The position numbers and the translations under genes were made by a program. A stretch of DNA of 64,000 nt from Microplitis mediator (taxonomy: Eukaryota; Arthropoda; Insecta; Hymenoptera; Braconidae). The notes below the pieces were generated by a model that was given only the letters and a program-made list of their open reading frames with translations, had not been told where the DNA came from and searched no databases. Of this stretch, positions 1 through 11,994 are shown one piece after another (position 1 is the stretch's first letter; every line of letters starts with the position of its first letter). The stretch lies in NCBI RefSeq assembly GCF_029852145.1, contig NC_079972.1, positions 14,010,986-14,074,985 on the forward strand, given 5' to 3'.

Positions 1-121
1 ACTACAAACTATTAAAATTTTGAGCATCATTTTTTCCGTGTATCGTAACCCACTTCATGCTGGTATTATAACTGGAGTTATTTTTACGAAAAAAAAAAAT
101 TTCATTTTAATGTTACGAATA

Positions 122-213
122 TCCCGCACAAAAAAATATATAAATAACATATATGTCCCATATAGCCGATACATTGATGCATATATGTCACATATATATT
201 TTTCTGTGTGGGA
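122..213. mobile_element. 92-bp hairpin MITE (TCCCGCACA ends)
   Basis: The ends are TCCCGCACAAAAAAATATAT and the inverse ATATATATTTTTCTGTGTGGGA. The element is flanked by TA on both sides (120-121 and 214-215). It resembles the inner hairpin at 11316-11445. Confidence 0.5.
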
Positions 214-723
214 TAGGATATTATTGATAACATTCTGGAGAATTTCCCAAAGGTCACACGTGTCACATTTAATGAACTGATCGATATTTTATTGCGCCTT
301 TATCTATTTTTGCCTATTTCATTATTTGACGCCCTAAGCTATTTATTTTATTGTGTTACTTAACACACTAATAATTAGACTCTTGTGTTAATTTAATTAG
401 TCGTATAAAAAAATTTTCCACTGTCTTCTTTATTGATACGAAATTAATTATTAGTTGAGGATTAGTATCAGGGATAGGAACACTTCCTGGTCTAAATTAA
501 CGAACTATTATTTGCTAGTTCTCATATAACTAATTAAGGATCTGATCAATCTATCTAATATGTCACTAATAATTATTGTTGTTGTCATCTAAGCAAAACA
601 TTTCAATAAGAAAAAGTTCATGATTAGAATATTAACAGCCGATTTTTTTGTTTGTTAGCAATATCTATTGAAGATTTTTTTTTGCACGCGAATCGCGAAC
701 GCGCTGTGTCGCGAATACTCTTC

Positions 724-892
724 AACCCGTTCATAAAATAGATACTTTATAAAAAAATCGGAGTATTGCAAAACTAAAATAATTTTAATAAAAAAATTTG
801 ATTTTCAAAAATTCCGTTGCTTGCAAATTTGAATTTACTATTTTTATGCACACAGAAAAAAAAAGGATTTCTTAGTGTAAGAAATTTTGATT
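724..892 (+). repeat. Direct repeat, copy 1 (partner at 6341-6950)
   Basis: AACCCGTTCATAAAATAGAT...ACTTTATAAAAAAATCGGAG through GCACACAGAAAAA...AAATTTTGATT matches 6341-6361 plus 6801-6950. Copy 1 lacks the 439-bp insertion found in copy 2 and so shows the empty site. Its last part is a truncated CACAGAAAA element starting at 851. Confidence 0.7.
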
Positions 893-985
893 GCCGACTG
901 ATCAAAATTATTTTTTCGACTAATTCACTGACGTTAAATGATCTCAACATTTTTTTTATTACACTGGAATGAGTTACATTGTATA

Positions 986-1215
986 GGATAGAGGTACCGT
1001 TTGTGGCCACATTAGGGCCAGTTTTGGACCCTTAAAAAATTTTAATAAATTAATTTGTTTAAGACGCAATGACATCATTAATTTTTAAAATTTGTACAAA
1101 GATACTTTTATCACACTATTGCAATGGAAATTTTATTTTGTACTTCTCCGTTGATTAAAATAAAGTATTAAATGTCCAAAAATGCAGCAGTAGCCACAAA
1201 TGGTACTTCTACCCT
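986..1215. mobile_element. Imperfect foldback element (GGATAGAGGTACC ends)
   Basis: GGATAGAGGTACCGTTTGTGGCC at the left matches, inverted, GCCACAAATGGTACTTCTACCC at the right. The arms are about 45 bases and imperfect. There is no ORF. Confidence 0.5.
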
Positions 1216-2191
1216 ACTACTGCAAAGATAATTTATTGAGGAATAATTTCGAGCCGGTATTAAGTCAATTCATTATTCCATTGATTTAAAATTTATCATT
1301 CTAATCCAAGAAACCAGTGCTGTCAATTGTCCTGTACGAATCTTCGGACCCACGATAACTTTCAAAAAATATAATAAATTGAGCTAATTTTTTTTTTAGT
1401 AGCTTTGTATCTTTTGTCGTAAGATCTCTATTAAAAATCACTGTCTCAATTCTTTTTGTTTAATTGCAATAAAAAATTAAAAACTGGTAATTTAGGAAAA
1501 ATTTAACTGCCATTTTTTCTTATTTTTCCCTACCAACTATTGGCGGCAGCACTAGCGTGACAGTAAAGTTAAAAATAAAAAGCGACATCTACAAAAAAAG
1601 GCGGAATATTTGAAAAAAATTTGAGCGACTGAGGTTCACACTTTTTGATTTTCCACCATTTTTTTTTTTTTTTAATTCTATTTGTTGGCTCATGACTAAT
1701 CTATATACTGAGACGTACAGTGATTACAAAGTATAATGTAGCAGCGTGTTTTCTAGATTACTGTGGCGATGCGACGCAATACCCTTCCGCGTGTCTAGCG
1801 TGTCAATTAGCCACGGTGGTGTACCGAGGTGGGAAACGTTACGGATTTAAACATAACAAGTTTTATACATCTATACATATGTTGTACATATGTATTTATT
1901 AATACACATATACGTATCACATGTATATGGTTTAGTGAATAAAATAGTATAACTTGTTTTATATAGCCGTCTAACGAACAATCATGTCACGACTACGATT
2001 CACGATAATAATTCTAATCCGAGAAAAAAATCTTTAAGAAATCATTTCAGATCACTTTCGGTTAATAGCTTTTTGCCAGCACGAGAAGACTCTGACGTTT
2101 CAATCATCATTTAATGGTGACGTTGAATTGATTCTTTTATTTAATGCTAATCTAATTTTTTTATTTATGGGCTAAAAATTTTGAAATTTCT

Positions 2192-2553
2192 CCCGCGTGA
2201 AAAAAATTGTTAAAAAAATGTTGACTATTCTAAACTTTAAAACATGACACAACGACGAACTTTTTTTAAACGTTCTTTAAACTTAAAAATTAAAGGGAAA
2301 AATCAATTAATGTCCTCATACTACTGAAATATGATAAAACGAAAAATGGTCAGAAAAATTTTGAAATCCGTTTTTTCTGAACGTATTTTGCGGCAAAAAA
2401 TGTTAATTTGTCATACAAAGTCAATCGTTTTTTTTCTGTGCATACTTAGAAGTTTGAAAATCGTTCAAAAAAATTTCGTCATTGTGTCAAATTTTGAAGT
2501 TTAGAATAGTCAACATTTTTTTAACCTTTTTTTAACAATTTTTTTTACACGGG
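2192..2553. mobile_element. Foldback element (CCCGCGTGAAAAAAATTG ends)
   Basis: The left end CCCGCGTGAAAAAAATTGTT and the sequence AATGTTGACTATTCTAAACT recur inverted at the right end (AGTTTAGAATAGTCAACATT, then ACACGGG). Arms are about 65 bases. The right arm has a small internal duplication of TTTAACCTTTTTTTAAC type. Confidence 0.65.
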
Positions 2554-3547
2554 CTATTCACTACGTTTTAAACTCTCAGTGAATTATTAGACCTAAATTT
2601 GACTTTTACACGAGATTTGAAATAAATAAAATCCTGATGCGGAGTAATTTTTTTTTGACTCCGTGACTCCAAGTGAATTCGGATTTAAATAAAATCTGAA
2701 AATTTACTCCAGATTTTTTCACTGTAAATTGCTTCATGTTTCATAATTTTATTGACGTCTATTCAGGCTCAGCTTTAATATAAACGTGAACTTAATAAAA
2801 AAAAGTATCACTTTTCAGAGGTGATTCTAACGCTCAGTGGAAATTAATCTCAAGTGCTAAAGGATTTCATACTTAATACACATTTCATCAGCTCTATATT
2901 GTATCGAAGCCTTTTAAATACCAATAAATCTCATAATTAAATTTAATTCTAAACACCATCTTAATTAACTTTCATTCAATTATCCGACCCGTTAATAACT
3001 TTAATAATAGTATTTAAAAAAAAATTCAATTTCTGAAAAAATTTTTCGACACCTCGCTCATTAACTAGATAATAAAAAAATATATACATAGTGAGTTAAA
3101 AAAAGTAATTTGGAGAATGTAAAATCGTGTGTTAAAGTTGTTTCACGTTTTAAATGAATAAAATAAGATAAAAAAAGTATAAGAATGGTGAAGAGATAAG
3201 AGATGAGGATCATTAGTTCAGGACAATACTGTTTTGACGGAGTGTAACAAAAGACAGGGTCCAGTCCTTCAGACCAGACAAATCACCAACACCAAGTGGA
3301 TTTCATCTACTATACTACAACTCTCTTTCTCTCTTTTATTTTTTATTTTCGAACAAATCATCACAGTGGCTACTCGTTCAACATGCCGGTGCTTTTGTGA
3401 GCCAGCTCATTACTGACTCTTTGAATTTTTCATGTCCACACATTTTTTTTTACCCCGTTTTCCTGACGTAGCAATCGCATAAAAATAAAAAATATCAAAT
3501 TATTTTTAAAAAAATTAATAATTTTTATTTTAATTTATGACAGAAGT
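2554..3547. other. AT-rich gap, no gene seen
   Basis: It contains degenerate pieces of the GAGTGAAT family (about 2600-2720: GGAGTAATTTTTTTTTGACT, CTCCAGATTTTTTCACTGTA) and otherwise unique AT-rich sequence. Confidence 0.4.
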
Positions 3548-3810
3548 GCACTGACTGTATATTTTATATCGAAGTCAAATTTACTCCGGGGAGTTTATTT
3601 TAGTATCGAATCAAAACTCCAAATACAAGTGAATGTGGATTTAAATAAAATTCTGATCACTCCAAAATCACTCCTCTGTAGAAACGAACTCTGTATTTAC
3701 TCAGTGTCGAGTAATTTTTTTTTTGACTCCGTAACTCCGAGTGAAGGATTAAATTTTGATTGCAATAAAATCCGTAATGGTTCCAAATTCACTCCGAATT
3801 ATTTACAGTG
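3548..3810. mobile_element. GAGTGAAT-family MITE
   Basis: It runs from GCACTGACTGTATATTTT to ATTTACAGTG, with the family's internal words GGAGTTTATTTTAGTATCGA, GTGAATGTGGATTTAAATAA and CACTCCGAATTATTTACAG. Related copies lie at 8455, 17946, 19412, 28703, 32793, 32900 and 36747. Confidence 0.6.
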
Positions 3811-3825
3811 TAAAAAAAAAGTATA

Positions 3826-4209
3826 CACTGTAAAAAGAGCGGTGTTAAAAATGGACTCATTTAAACTCCGCCCGGTGTTAAAATGAAATTACACTGGTGT
3901 AGGAGGCGTAATGCGGCGGTGTTAAAATACCAGTGTAAAAGCGGGGTAAAGTGCTTCCGCTCAGAGCATTGGCTTTGAGAAGCCTATATAAAACCCAAAG
4001 AATATTTTGACACACACACACGCACTCAAACACACACACACACACGCATATACACACATTCCCAAAGTAAAATTTTTTAACACCGGAAAATTTATTTTAA
4101 CACCGGTAAAGAATATTTACACCGGCGGCGGCGTTATTTCCACACCGTTTTCGGGGTTAAAATTTAACACCTACACCGCTTCGACTTACCCCGGTGATTT
4201 TTTACAGTG
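3826..4209. mobile_element. CACCGG-family MITE with internal CA microsatellite
   Basis: The ends are CACTGTAAAAAGAGCGGTGT and the inverse of CACTGTAAAAAATCACCGGG. TA flanks both sides (3824-3825, 4210-4211). The interior holds many GGTGTTAAAA/CACCGG words and a (CA)n tract at about 4010-4055. The second copy is at 41315-41854. Confidence 0.75.
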
Positions 4210-5883
4210 TATGTACTTAATATAAAGTGAAAATTTAAATTGATAAGGTCGAATTGAATGATTTTAAGGCGAGAAGATCAAACGAGTGTGCAAACACACC
4301 AAACAAGTGTCACCAAGCACTACATAAGGCAGTTGTACAACAAAAGTGATGCTGACCTATCTCCCTTCATTTTTTAAGCTCTTTTTTTACATCACTCCGT
4401 CACTATCTTCAATTCACCCTCACTATAAAAACAACTCTACATATATTTATATATTGACTGTGCTTTGCCTATAGGATTAGCATTTGGATTAATCCGGTTC
4501 TCTTTTTAACGCATATATAGTCTACAGTCGAAAAACAAACAAGTTGAGAAATCTAATGCTAAATTTAAATCTAAGAGGATCTCGTTTTAAAAGGATTCCA
4601 TAATATGACTATTGTTATTTTATTTTTATCAACAGCAATTTGAGTAAATAAAGCATACAAAAATTTTCATAAGAAATATTTCTGTGGTTTTTCCGGATAA
4701 TTTTGAACCAAATTAGCCTACTACTCTCTTATGAACTTCAACATTAGTAAATAATTTGTTACCAAACTCCGAATCTCTTAACAGTCAGCCAGAGGAAAAT
4801 AAATTAAAAAGTACTCAAAAAAAATAATAAATAAAATGAAGTTTCATTAGATTTGAATCATTTCGTGTTTCATAAGGTTCATAAGTCAGTGATCTTAACA
4901 TTTACACAGTGTTGCAAAGTACAAGGCCTACCCTTCTCGTTATTTTATTATTTGTTAAGTCATCGTCTAAGAAACGAAACAAAAATTAAATAAAAAATAC
5001 CCGTCAAGTATACATTATATATTAAAACACAAACTCAAGCTATATATATATGTTCATATTTGACATGATGTTTTAAGCGTAACATTTACATAAGTATGTT
5101 CATATTTTATGTGGATTCATCTTACACTAAATGAACCTCACCATAGGTGCCGATTCTTAATAAAATTCATAGCAACATCTCTATTTCTACATGACTATAT
5201 ATATATAAACATCATATATATACATATATATGAACCTCCTGGATCATTGGGTTTCTAAAATAAAAAGATCAATATACATATACATATACATATACATATA
5301 TTTATGCATGTATATATATGTATATGTATGAAGAGGCGGATTAGTTAAGGCGTGATTAACTTGTCAAAAATCATGGAGTCATGTTCCAAGTTATTTATTA
5401 TTAGGTGGATAGTGATCGCTGTTAACAATCGATCTGCCATGGAATAATAATTATATTTTTATTCTCAAGAAAAGTAAATAAATAATAAAAAATCTATATA
5501 ATGGATTAATAAATAAATAAATGAATAAAAATGTTTTTTACAGTAGCACACAAAAGTGACAATTTGATAAATTACCGGAGAATGTGTCACTGGATTTAAC
5601 TTTTATTTATTTATTATTATTATTTTTTTCGAAATTTTTTATTTTACCGTTGTCCCCTGTCACCAGACGATAAACAATAAGCTGAGAACCTGACGGACAA
5701 GATATATATTGTGTATCTGAGAGTGAAGCTGGAATGATAATTTAAACGATGACTCTCAGCTTCTTCGCATTCAATTACTAAATAATTGCCGGCTGGAGAG
5801 GGAGTCGATGATGATGATGATGATGAGAGCTAAGGCCGAGAGGAGAGAATAGTAATAAAAAATAAGTAACAAATGAATGTTCA

Positions 5884-5920
<37 letters not shown>

Positions 5921-6340
5921 ATAGTAATATATTTTGTTTTTATTAAATAAACCCTCTTTTGACTTGAGCTCAACTCATCTCGTTATGCTGCGCGAAAATC
6001 GACGGATGACCGTGACTTCTTGTAAATTATAATCCAATTTATTGTTGTCATATTTAATGACATATTTGTCGTTAAATTTATTATTAAATTGAAATTACAT
6101 TTTTTAGTTTGGTTTAGTGTTAATTTAATTTTTGATCCGAGATATATCGAGGGTCAAATAGAAATTAAATATCCGATTAATTTTTTATTAATTATTTAAT
6201 GATCGTAAGTCTTGATCATTATTATTATTCTACCCGTCTTACAATAGATGTTTCCGAGACGTGCTTATTAAAATTTTCGATGCTGATGCACGAGCGTCAG
6301 GAACAACTTAGTCATCTTTGGAGCATAATCATAATACTCC
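4210..6340. other. AT-rich gap with microsatellites, no gene seen
   Basis: It has (CATATA)n/(TATATG)n tracts near 5200-5330, a (GAT)n tract at about 5808-5826 and (AT)n at about 5889-5918. No open frame shows recognisable protein features. Confidence 0.5.
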
Positions 6341-6361
6341 AACCCGTTCATAAAATAGATA

Positions 6362-6800
6362 CACTGTAAAAAAAATTGTTTGAATTTTCAAAGATTGTAT
6401 ATAACGCGATAAACACATACATTTGGGCTTGAAATTTCATTACTAATTTCATATAGAATTTAAAATACACGTTTTTGAATTTTCAAATTAACACTTTAGA
6501 TTTTCAAATACTTTTTTTTGAATTTTCAAATAAGTATTATGACATTTCAAATAGAATTTTTAAAATTCAATATACGTTTTAGAATTTTGAATACCTGCTA
6601 TGAAAATTTGAAAATCAAGTATTAATTTTAAGTACGTTTATTAAAATTCATTTTTTTTTTCTTAATTTTGAATACCAGCTTGATTATTAAATTACGTATA
6701 TTAAATTTAAAGCTTTTTTCATTGAAAATACAATTCAAATATCTAGTTATGAAAATTCAATTCGTTTTGTGTTGTAATTTTCAAATTATTTTTAACGGTA
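6362..6800. mobile_element. 439-bp insertion with TA duplication
   Basis: The ends CACTGTAAAAAAAATTGTTT and TTTTTAACGGTA are imperfect inverted repeats. TA flanks both sides (6360-6361, 6801-6802). The copy at 724-760 reads straight through the site (AGATACTTTATA), so this is a direct view of the unoccupied target. The interior is dominated by GAATTTTCAAA-like words. Confidence 0.75.
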
Positions 6801-6950
6801 TACTTTATAAAAAAAAAATCGGAGTAATGCAAAAGTAAAATAATTTTAATAAAAAAATTTGATTTTCAAAATTCGGTTGCTTGCAAATTTGAATTTACTA
6901 TTTTTATGCACACAGAAAAAAAGGATTTCTTAGTGTAAGAAATTTTGATT
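6801..6950 (+). repeat. Direct repeat, copy 2 (continues 6341-6361)
   Basis: TACTTTATAAAAAAAAAATC through AAGAAATTTTGATT matches 738-892 almost base for base. It includes the start of a CACAGAAAA element at the same relative position, so the CACAGAAAA insertion predates the duplication. Confidence 0.7.
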
Positions 6951-7156
6951 CGTCCAAAAAAAATTTTTACTAGCCTCAAGAAATTTTTCGTTTTTATAAA
7001 ATGAAAACTTAAAATTTCTTGGAGCGAAAATAAATTTTTTTGGAACAAGAAAAAATTTTTTGAACTATGAAATTTTTTTTTTCATCCAAAAAAAATTTTT
7101 GTTTTTAGTTTATAACACAAAAGATTTCTTGCGCCAAGAAATTCTTTTTTTCTGTG
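6911..7156. mobile_element. CACAGAAAA-family MITE
   Basis: It opens CACAGAAAAAAAGGATTTCT and closes GCGCCAAGAAATTCTTTTTT then TCTGTG, the inverse of the family start. The interior has alternating CAAGAAATTTT / AAAATTTCTTGG words. A second, shorter copy abuts it at 7157-7307. Confidence 0.75.
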
Positions 7157-7307
7157 CACAGAAAAAAATTTTGTTCGTCCAAAGAAAATTTTACTTGCCC
7201 GAAAATTTCGAAATCTTTATGAATTAAAAACTAAAATTTTCTTAGGGGAAAAAAAAAATTTTTAGGGTGAGAAAAAAGTTCTGATGCCCAGAAATTTTTT
7301 TTTTGTG
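7157..7307. mobile_element. CACAGAAAA-family MITE, short tandem copy
   Basis: It starts CACAGAAAAAAATTTTGTTC immediately after the preceding copy and ends at TTTTTTTTTGTG. It has diverged interior AAGAAAATTTTACTTGCCCG words. Confidence 0.5.
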
Positions 7308-8454
7308 TAGGTTTCCTTTAAAAATGAAAGTTAATTATTTATTTTACTTAAAAAAAAGTTTTGACGTTAAATCTTTACGTCATTAAACTCAATACTCATA
7401 AATATATTATAGTCACATATGTATGTGTATATGTGTATTATAAATATGACACATTTATTCATAGAGGGTTATCGTATAAACCACAGTAAAGCTAACAGTT
7501 GAAATGTCGTCGACCTTAATTATACCGAGGAAACGACGTACGATTTCGTGACAGCAAGGAAATCCTTTCGAAATTTATATCCATGAGTCGTGAATTAATT
7601 TCGTCATCTAAAGAATTAATGAATAGATTTTTTTTCTTCGCCTAAAAAAAAAATATACTTTCATTTCATTATTATATTTATCTTGAACACATATTTTGTA
7701 GCCATATCTCTTTGGAATAAAAAAAAATAAGGGTGTCAGTGACTCAAAACCGACTGACAATTTTTTTATCAATCGTCACATGAACAGACAATTTCTATGT
7801 CTACTTTTTCATAATTTTTTAAAATTCAAAAAATCAAATTACTCACCTTCAATTGGTGTCCAAAGACATTGAATTTAAAAATGAATGTAAATAAAATACG
7901 TTAGTAAGTTATTTCAGTAAAACATAAAAATCTACCATGCGATCACGTCATCGCGGTATACATTAAAACGTGAAATTAATCGGAGCCTCGATATAAAAGA
8001 TAGCCGGTATAATTACTTGCCAACATTACATTGGATGATGTTACTATCTACCTGTTTTTTTATCTCTATATACACTGACACATTGATACACATGATATAT
8101 ATGTATACATTTTTTTTCTTCCGTTATTTTTTAGCGCGTAAATGCATTCATGTCGATAAAAATCTATTTTGTATGCGTGTGTGTTTGCATTGTTACTGAA
8201 ATGGGGACATGTGTGTATTGTCCAACAATATTTTCATCATTTTTTTTTTTTTTTTTCAATGAAATATAATATATTTAATAATAAATACACACAACTACAA
8301 ACTAGATAAATAATCTATATAATGAATAAGTAAAATTTTTTTTTTATTTTATTTTTTTCAATTAAATCTTAATATAAAAAAGTGTACGAGGTTTCTTATT
8401 ACAATTATTTTTTACCTTGTACTTCTATAGCTTTCTCTGATCTTTCGCCATATT
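7308..8454. other. AT-rich gap, no gene seen
   Basis: Unique AT-rich sequence with short homopolymers. I see no repeat ends or credible exon. Confidence 0.4.
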
Positions 8455-8735
8455 CACTGTGAAAAAATTCGCGGAGTGAACGCGAATTAAATCCGGAGTG
8501 AATGTGAAGCGGGTGACTATTTATTTAATCTCGGAGTAAAATTAACTCCTTAATGTTAAAACTCCGAATCGGAGTGAAATAAAATCCAGATCACTCCGAT
8601 GGAAAAAAAATTTCCCTAATTAACTTCATATCCGGAGTGATTTTTCTGAACCTCCGGAACTCCGAGTGATGGAGTGAATTCAGATTTAAATAAAATCTGT
8701 AATTACTCCGCATTCACTCCCAATTTTTTACAGTG
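8455..8735. mobile_element. GAGTGAAT-family MITE
   Basis: It begins CACTGTGAAAAAATTCGCGG and ends ACTCCCAATTTTTTACAGTG. The internal words GGAGTGAATGTGAAGCGGG, AACTCCGAATCGGAGTGAAA and GATTTAAATAAAATCTG are typical of the family. Confidence 0.7.
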
Positions 8736-9533
8736 TTATAGTCTTATATGTAATATTGTTTGAATGCATATATATGTATATATTTGTTGAAAGGGAATAA
8801 AATGAGTCGGATGCAAAATAAGTTATTTATAAGTAATATCTCCCAGCCGGTCTTAAAGTTTGAGTATATGGGTATGACTGTAGTGTACGAGAGACTCACC
8901 TGCAACTCGGGAATCGATATCATGCCAGGTGTATAACCTCGCGCATGCTATTGACGCTTTACTCCGCGGGCTATACCTGCAAGCCCCGTCGACGAGGATA
9001 ATTTCACACTTGGTTTCACCGCCCACAATACACGTAATACTCCTTAAAGTACACATACAAGTACACCTATGACTTTCAGCAAAGACTACTCCCTTTATTT
9101 ATTATCTTGCTAATTATTAATTTGCTTTTCGTAATTTTAAAAATATTTTTGATGTGACATTTTGTGAGAAAAATAATATCAGGGCAGACTACAGTGGGTA
9201 TAAAAATACTGTACGATACGGAGGAGATGAGAAGTAGTAGATTTTATGGTAGTGTGTTTTATCGAATTTGACACTTCAAGAAGCCGGAACATTGAAAAGG
9301 GACCGCGTAATATCAACTCGTTGTTACTCGCTGGGTTTTTGTTGGAAAAGTTGTTCTAGCAGAGTAGAGGAAGATCGTTGCCCCAAGGGACTCGGGGACT
9401 CGCTAATTTCCACTTTGGACTTGACGATAGTCTACTCGAAAATAAAACCAGACGAAATCGCCGTCGCTGAAAATTCCCACGGGATTTTTATTTTTTTTAT
9501 TTATTATTTTTTTTTCATCATAACTCGCACATA
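8736..9533. other. GC-richer island with a consensus minus-strand donor
   Basis: Between about 8880 and 9060 the sequence is GC-richer. The minus strand reads CCCGAGTTGCAG|GTGAGTC with the junction at 8900/8899. A minus-strand open frame covers 8853-9056, but no known protein is recognised. It could be a 5' exon, a lncRNA exon or chance. Confidence 0.2.
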
Positions 9534-9756
9534 CACAGAAAAAAATCATTTCTGGGCGCAAGAATTTTTTTGTATTATAAATTGAACACAAAAATTTTCT
9601 TAAGACGAGGAAAAATTCATTGACTCAAAAAGTTTTTTCTTGCTCTGAGAAAATTCATTCTCGCCGTAAGAAAATTTCTGTTTTCAATTCATAATGCAAA
9701 AATTTTTTCGGGACGAATAAAAAATTCTTGTGCCAAGAAATCTTTTTTTTTCTGTG
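9534..9756. mobile_element. CACAGAAAA-family MITE
   Basis: It runs from CACAGAAAAAAATCATTTCT to GCCAAGAAATCTTTTTTTTT followed by CTGTG, flanked by TA at 9532-9533 and 9757-9758. Confidence 0.75.
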
Positions 9757-11165
9757 TATGAAATACAGATGAATTTTATTCATGCACTGAAAAAAAATTA
9801 ACTTTTGTAAAAACAAAATTTTCTTAAGTAGAATCAATAAAATTCTATATTTAAGTTTAAGAATAATTTCCATGATAGAAGAAAATCCAAATTTTCTTAC
9901 TGTACTCCAAAAAAAAGATTAGCGTATTTCGAGCTGAGCTCCGATTTCTTCGATTAAAAAAATAATATTGAGTAAAATCTTGAAATTTTTTGTATGTAAT
10001 TTTATTTCGGTGGTAAAAATAATTTTTCAGCACTCAACGTCCACGCGGACTGAACATAAGTGTGTTGTGTGCTTTAACGATAGACGGTGTCGATGAATTG
10101 AAATGGACGGTGGGTTCCTTGGTGCTACAACTCACGATATACGGAGGTCAATTTATCGTTCAAGAGGCTATTCTTGACGCGAAATTGCCTGAAATTGGTT
10201 TACACGAGACTCTCCGTACGCTTTCGGAACAGACTATTGCACTGAGTTAGAAATTGATTCGTTTTTCAGATCCCAAAGAAAAACCGGAGACCCGCGAATC
10301 GTTTAATTTTTCTTTCCCCTCGGTCCATTCTCAAAATCACTTTAATATCTACTCTACACGTATTCATATATATATAAATGTACCTAGACATACAATTCAC
10401 TATTGTGCAAATCATATTTGGTCAATTTTTCAAAGCTATACATAAGTATTTATGTCAAAGAAATTGACATCACAATAAAACCTTAGAAAAAATTTTTTTC
10501 TATTTTTTTATTCATAAGGAAAACGTCGGAGAGAAATGGGAACTCGACAAAAATTTGTGAATAACTTTTATCTCAATATTTTATTATTTACATACTGCTA
10601 CCAATAATTTATTATCGTTTTTGTGGTCAATAATAATAATTTATCGTTAAGTTGCTAATGAAACTTATAAATAAATTTGAATATTAGCTGACATAAAAGT
10701 TAACAAAACATTTAATTAGTAACGAGTTCGGTAGCTCCTTAATAACTTTGATGAAACAGTAAAACCAATAATTATTACTATGATATAGAGTACAGGTTTC
10801 ATAGCGTCTAATTGCCGAAGCAAATATGTCGTAAATCTTAGTAACTAAGACATTTATGTAACATTTATAGATCCTATATGATTGAGGTTTAAATCATTGC
10901 ATTTTTAACAACCCACACACACAAAAATTTTATTTATGACAACAAAACTAATCGCTATTATTAGAAAAATTTATTTGTAACAGATAAAAAAATTTTTTCG
11001 GTTTCTAAATACAGAAGTTTTTCAAAATACGAAGAAATCTTTTGAATTTAATAAGATTATATTTTTTTCAAATTGTAAATCTCCAATGATATATTCGGAT
11101 TCCGATGAATAATCAAATTTCGACGCGTTTTCGGCCAACTTTTGACGTTTTCCAATAAAATTATA
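9757..11165. other. Gap with one weak plus-strand exon-like stretch
   Basis: TTTTTCAG precedes an open frame from 10031 to a TAG at 10248-10250 (about 72 codons, including LKWTVGSLVLQLTIYGGQF). Base use is GC-richer than the flanks, but there is no recognised domain and no downstream partner. Confidence that it is coding is low. The rest is AT-rich. Confidence 0.15.
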
Positions 11166-11701
11166 CTCTGAAAAAAAGAAATATTTGTCCCAAATAAATC
11201 AATTCAGTTGTGGCTTTTTTTTGAATATATCTTAATGACAAATAAAAATATTTGGTACAACAAAATATGACAGTTGATTCAAATAATTTTATAATTTGAC
11301 GGAAATATATAATTTCCCATACGAAAAAAATATATATCCGGGCAAATCTGCATATATGAGACATATATTTATCTATATGTTGCATATTTGCAACATATTC
11401 CAGATTTGCCTGGATATATCCGGTTATGTATTTTTTTTGTATGGGTTATTTGTGATAAATACTAATATATTTGTAAAGATCCTAAATTTATGACAAATAA
11501 CCTAAAATTTGGCGATACTATACATATATTTGAAGCCCTTATTTATTTGTAGCAATTGGATCATTTCTTTACCACAAATAAATCACTTATTTCACGCAAT
11601 TAAACTACTCAAATATATTATATCTTTCTCACAATTAAATATTTATTTGGCCATGCCCAAATATACGATATCTTTGGCTCAAATAAATCTTTTTTTCAGT
11701 G
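11166..11701. mobile_element. CTCTGAAAAAAAG/CACTGAAAAAAAG foldback with nested hairpin
   Basis: The left end CTCTGAAAAAAAGAAATATT and the inverse of the right end (CACTGAAAAAAAGATTTATT) match. TA flanks both sides (11164-11165, 11702-11703). The body is rich in CAAATAAAT words. A separate hairpin is inserted at 11316-11445. Confidence 0.65.
11316..11445. mobile_element. Nested hairpin MITE (CCCATACGAAAAAAATATAT ends)
   Basis: CCCATACGAAAAAAATATAT...CCGGGCAAATCTG pairs with CAGATTTGCCTGGATATATC...TTTTTTTTGTATGGG. TT flanks both sides. It interrupts the element at 11166-11701. Confidence 0.65.
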
Positions 11702-11703
11702 TA

Positions 11704-11963
11704 CGGTTTCAACGACATTTCGGCCTCTTTGAATAAAATTCTATGGTTTCGGCGTATTCTCGGCCAAATATTTCTGCCCGGGTAATTAATTTTATTAGTT
11801 AACTAAAAAAAAATGAATAAATAAAATAGTAGTTTATTTTTCGTATGAATAAAAAGTACATCGATTACACAGTGTGCAGTGTAATTGATAATACAAAATG
11901 ATCTGATGCATAAAAAGTTGTGATGACAATGAAAATGAGCCGTCAGGGGTGCTGTGTATTCGC

Positions 11964-11994
<31 letters not shown>

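Larger units (their letters stand above)
1..2191. other. AT-rich sequence without a recognised gene
   Basis: Apart from the elements listed at 122-213, 724-892 and 986-1215, I see only AT-rich sequence and short unrelated open frames. A GC-richer patch at about 1740-1850 shows no splice or protein signal I can support. Confidence 0.5.
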
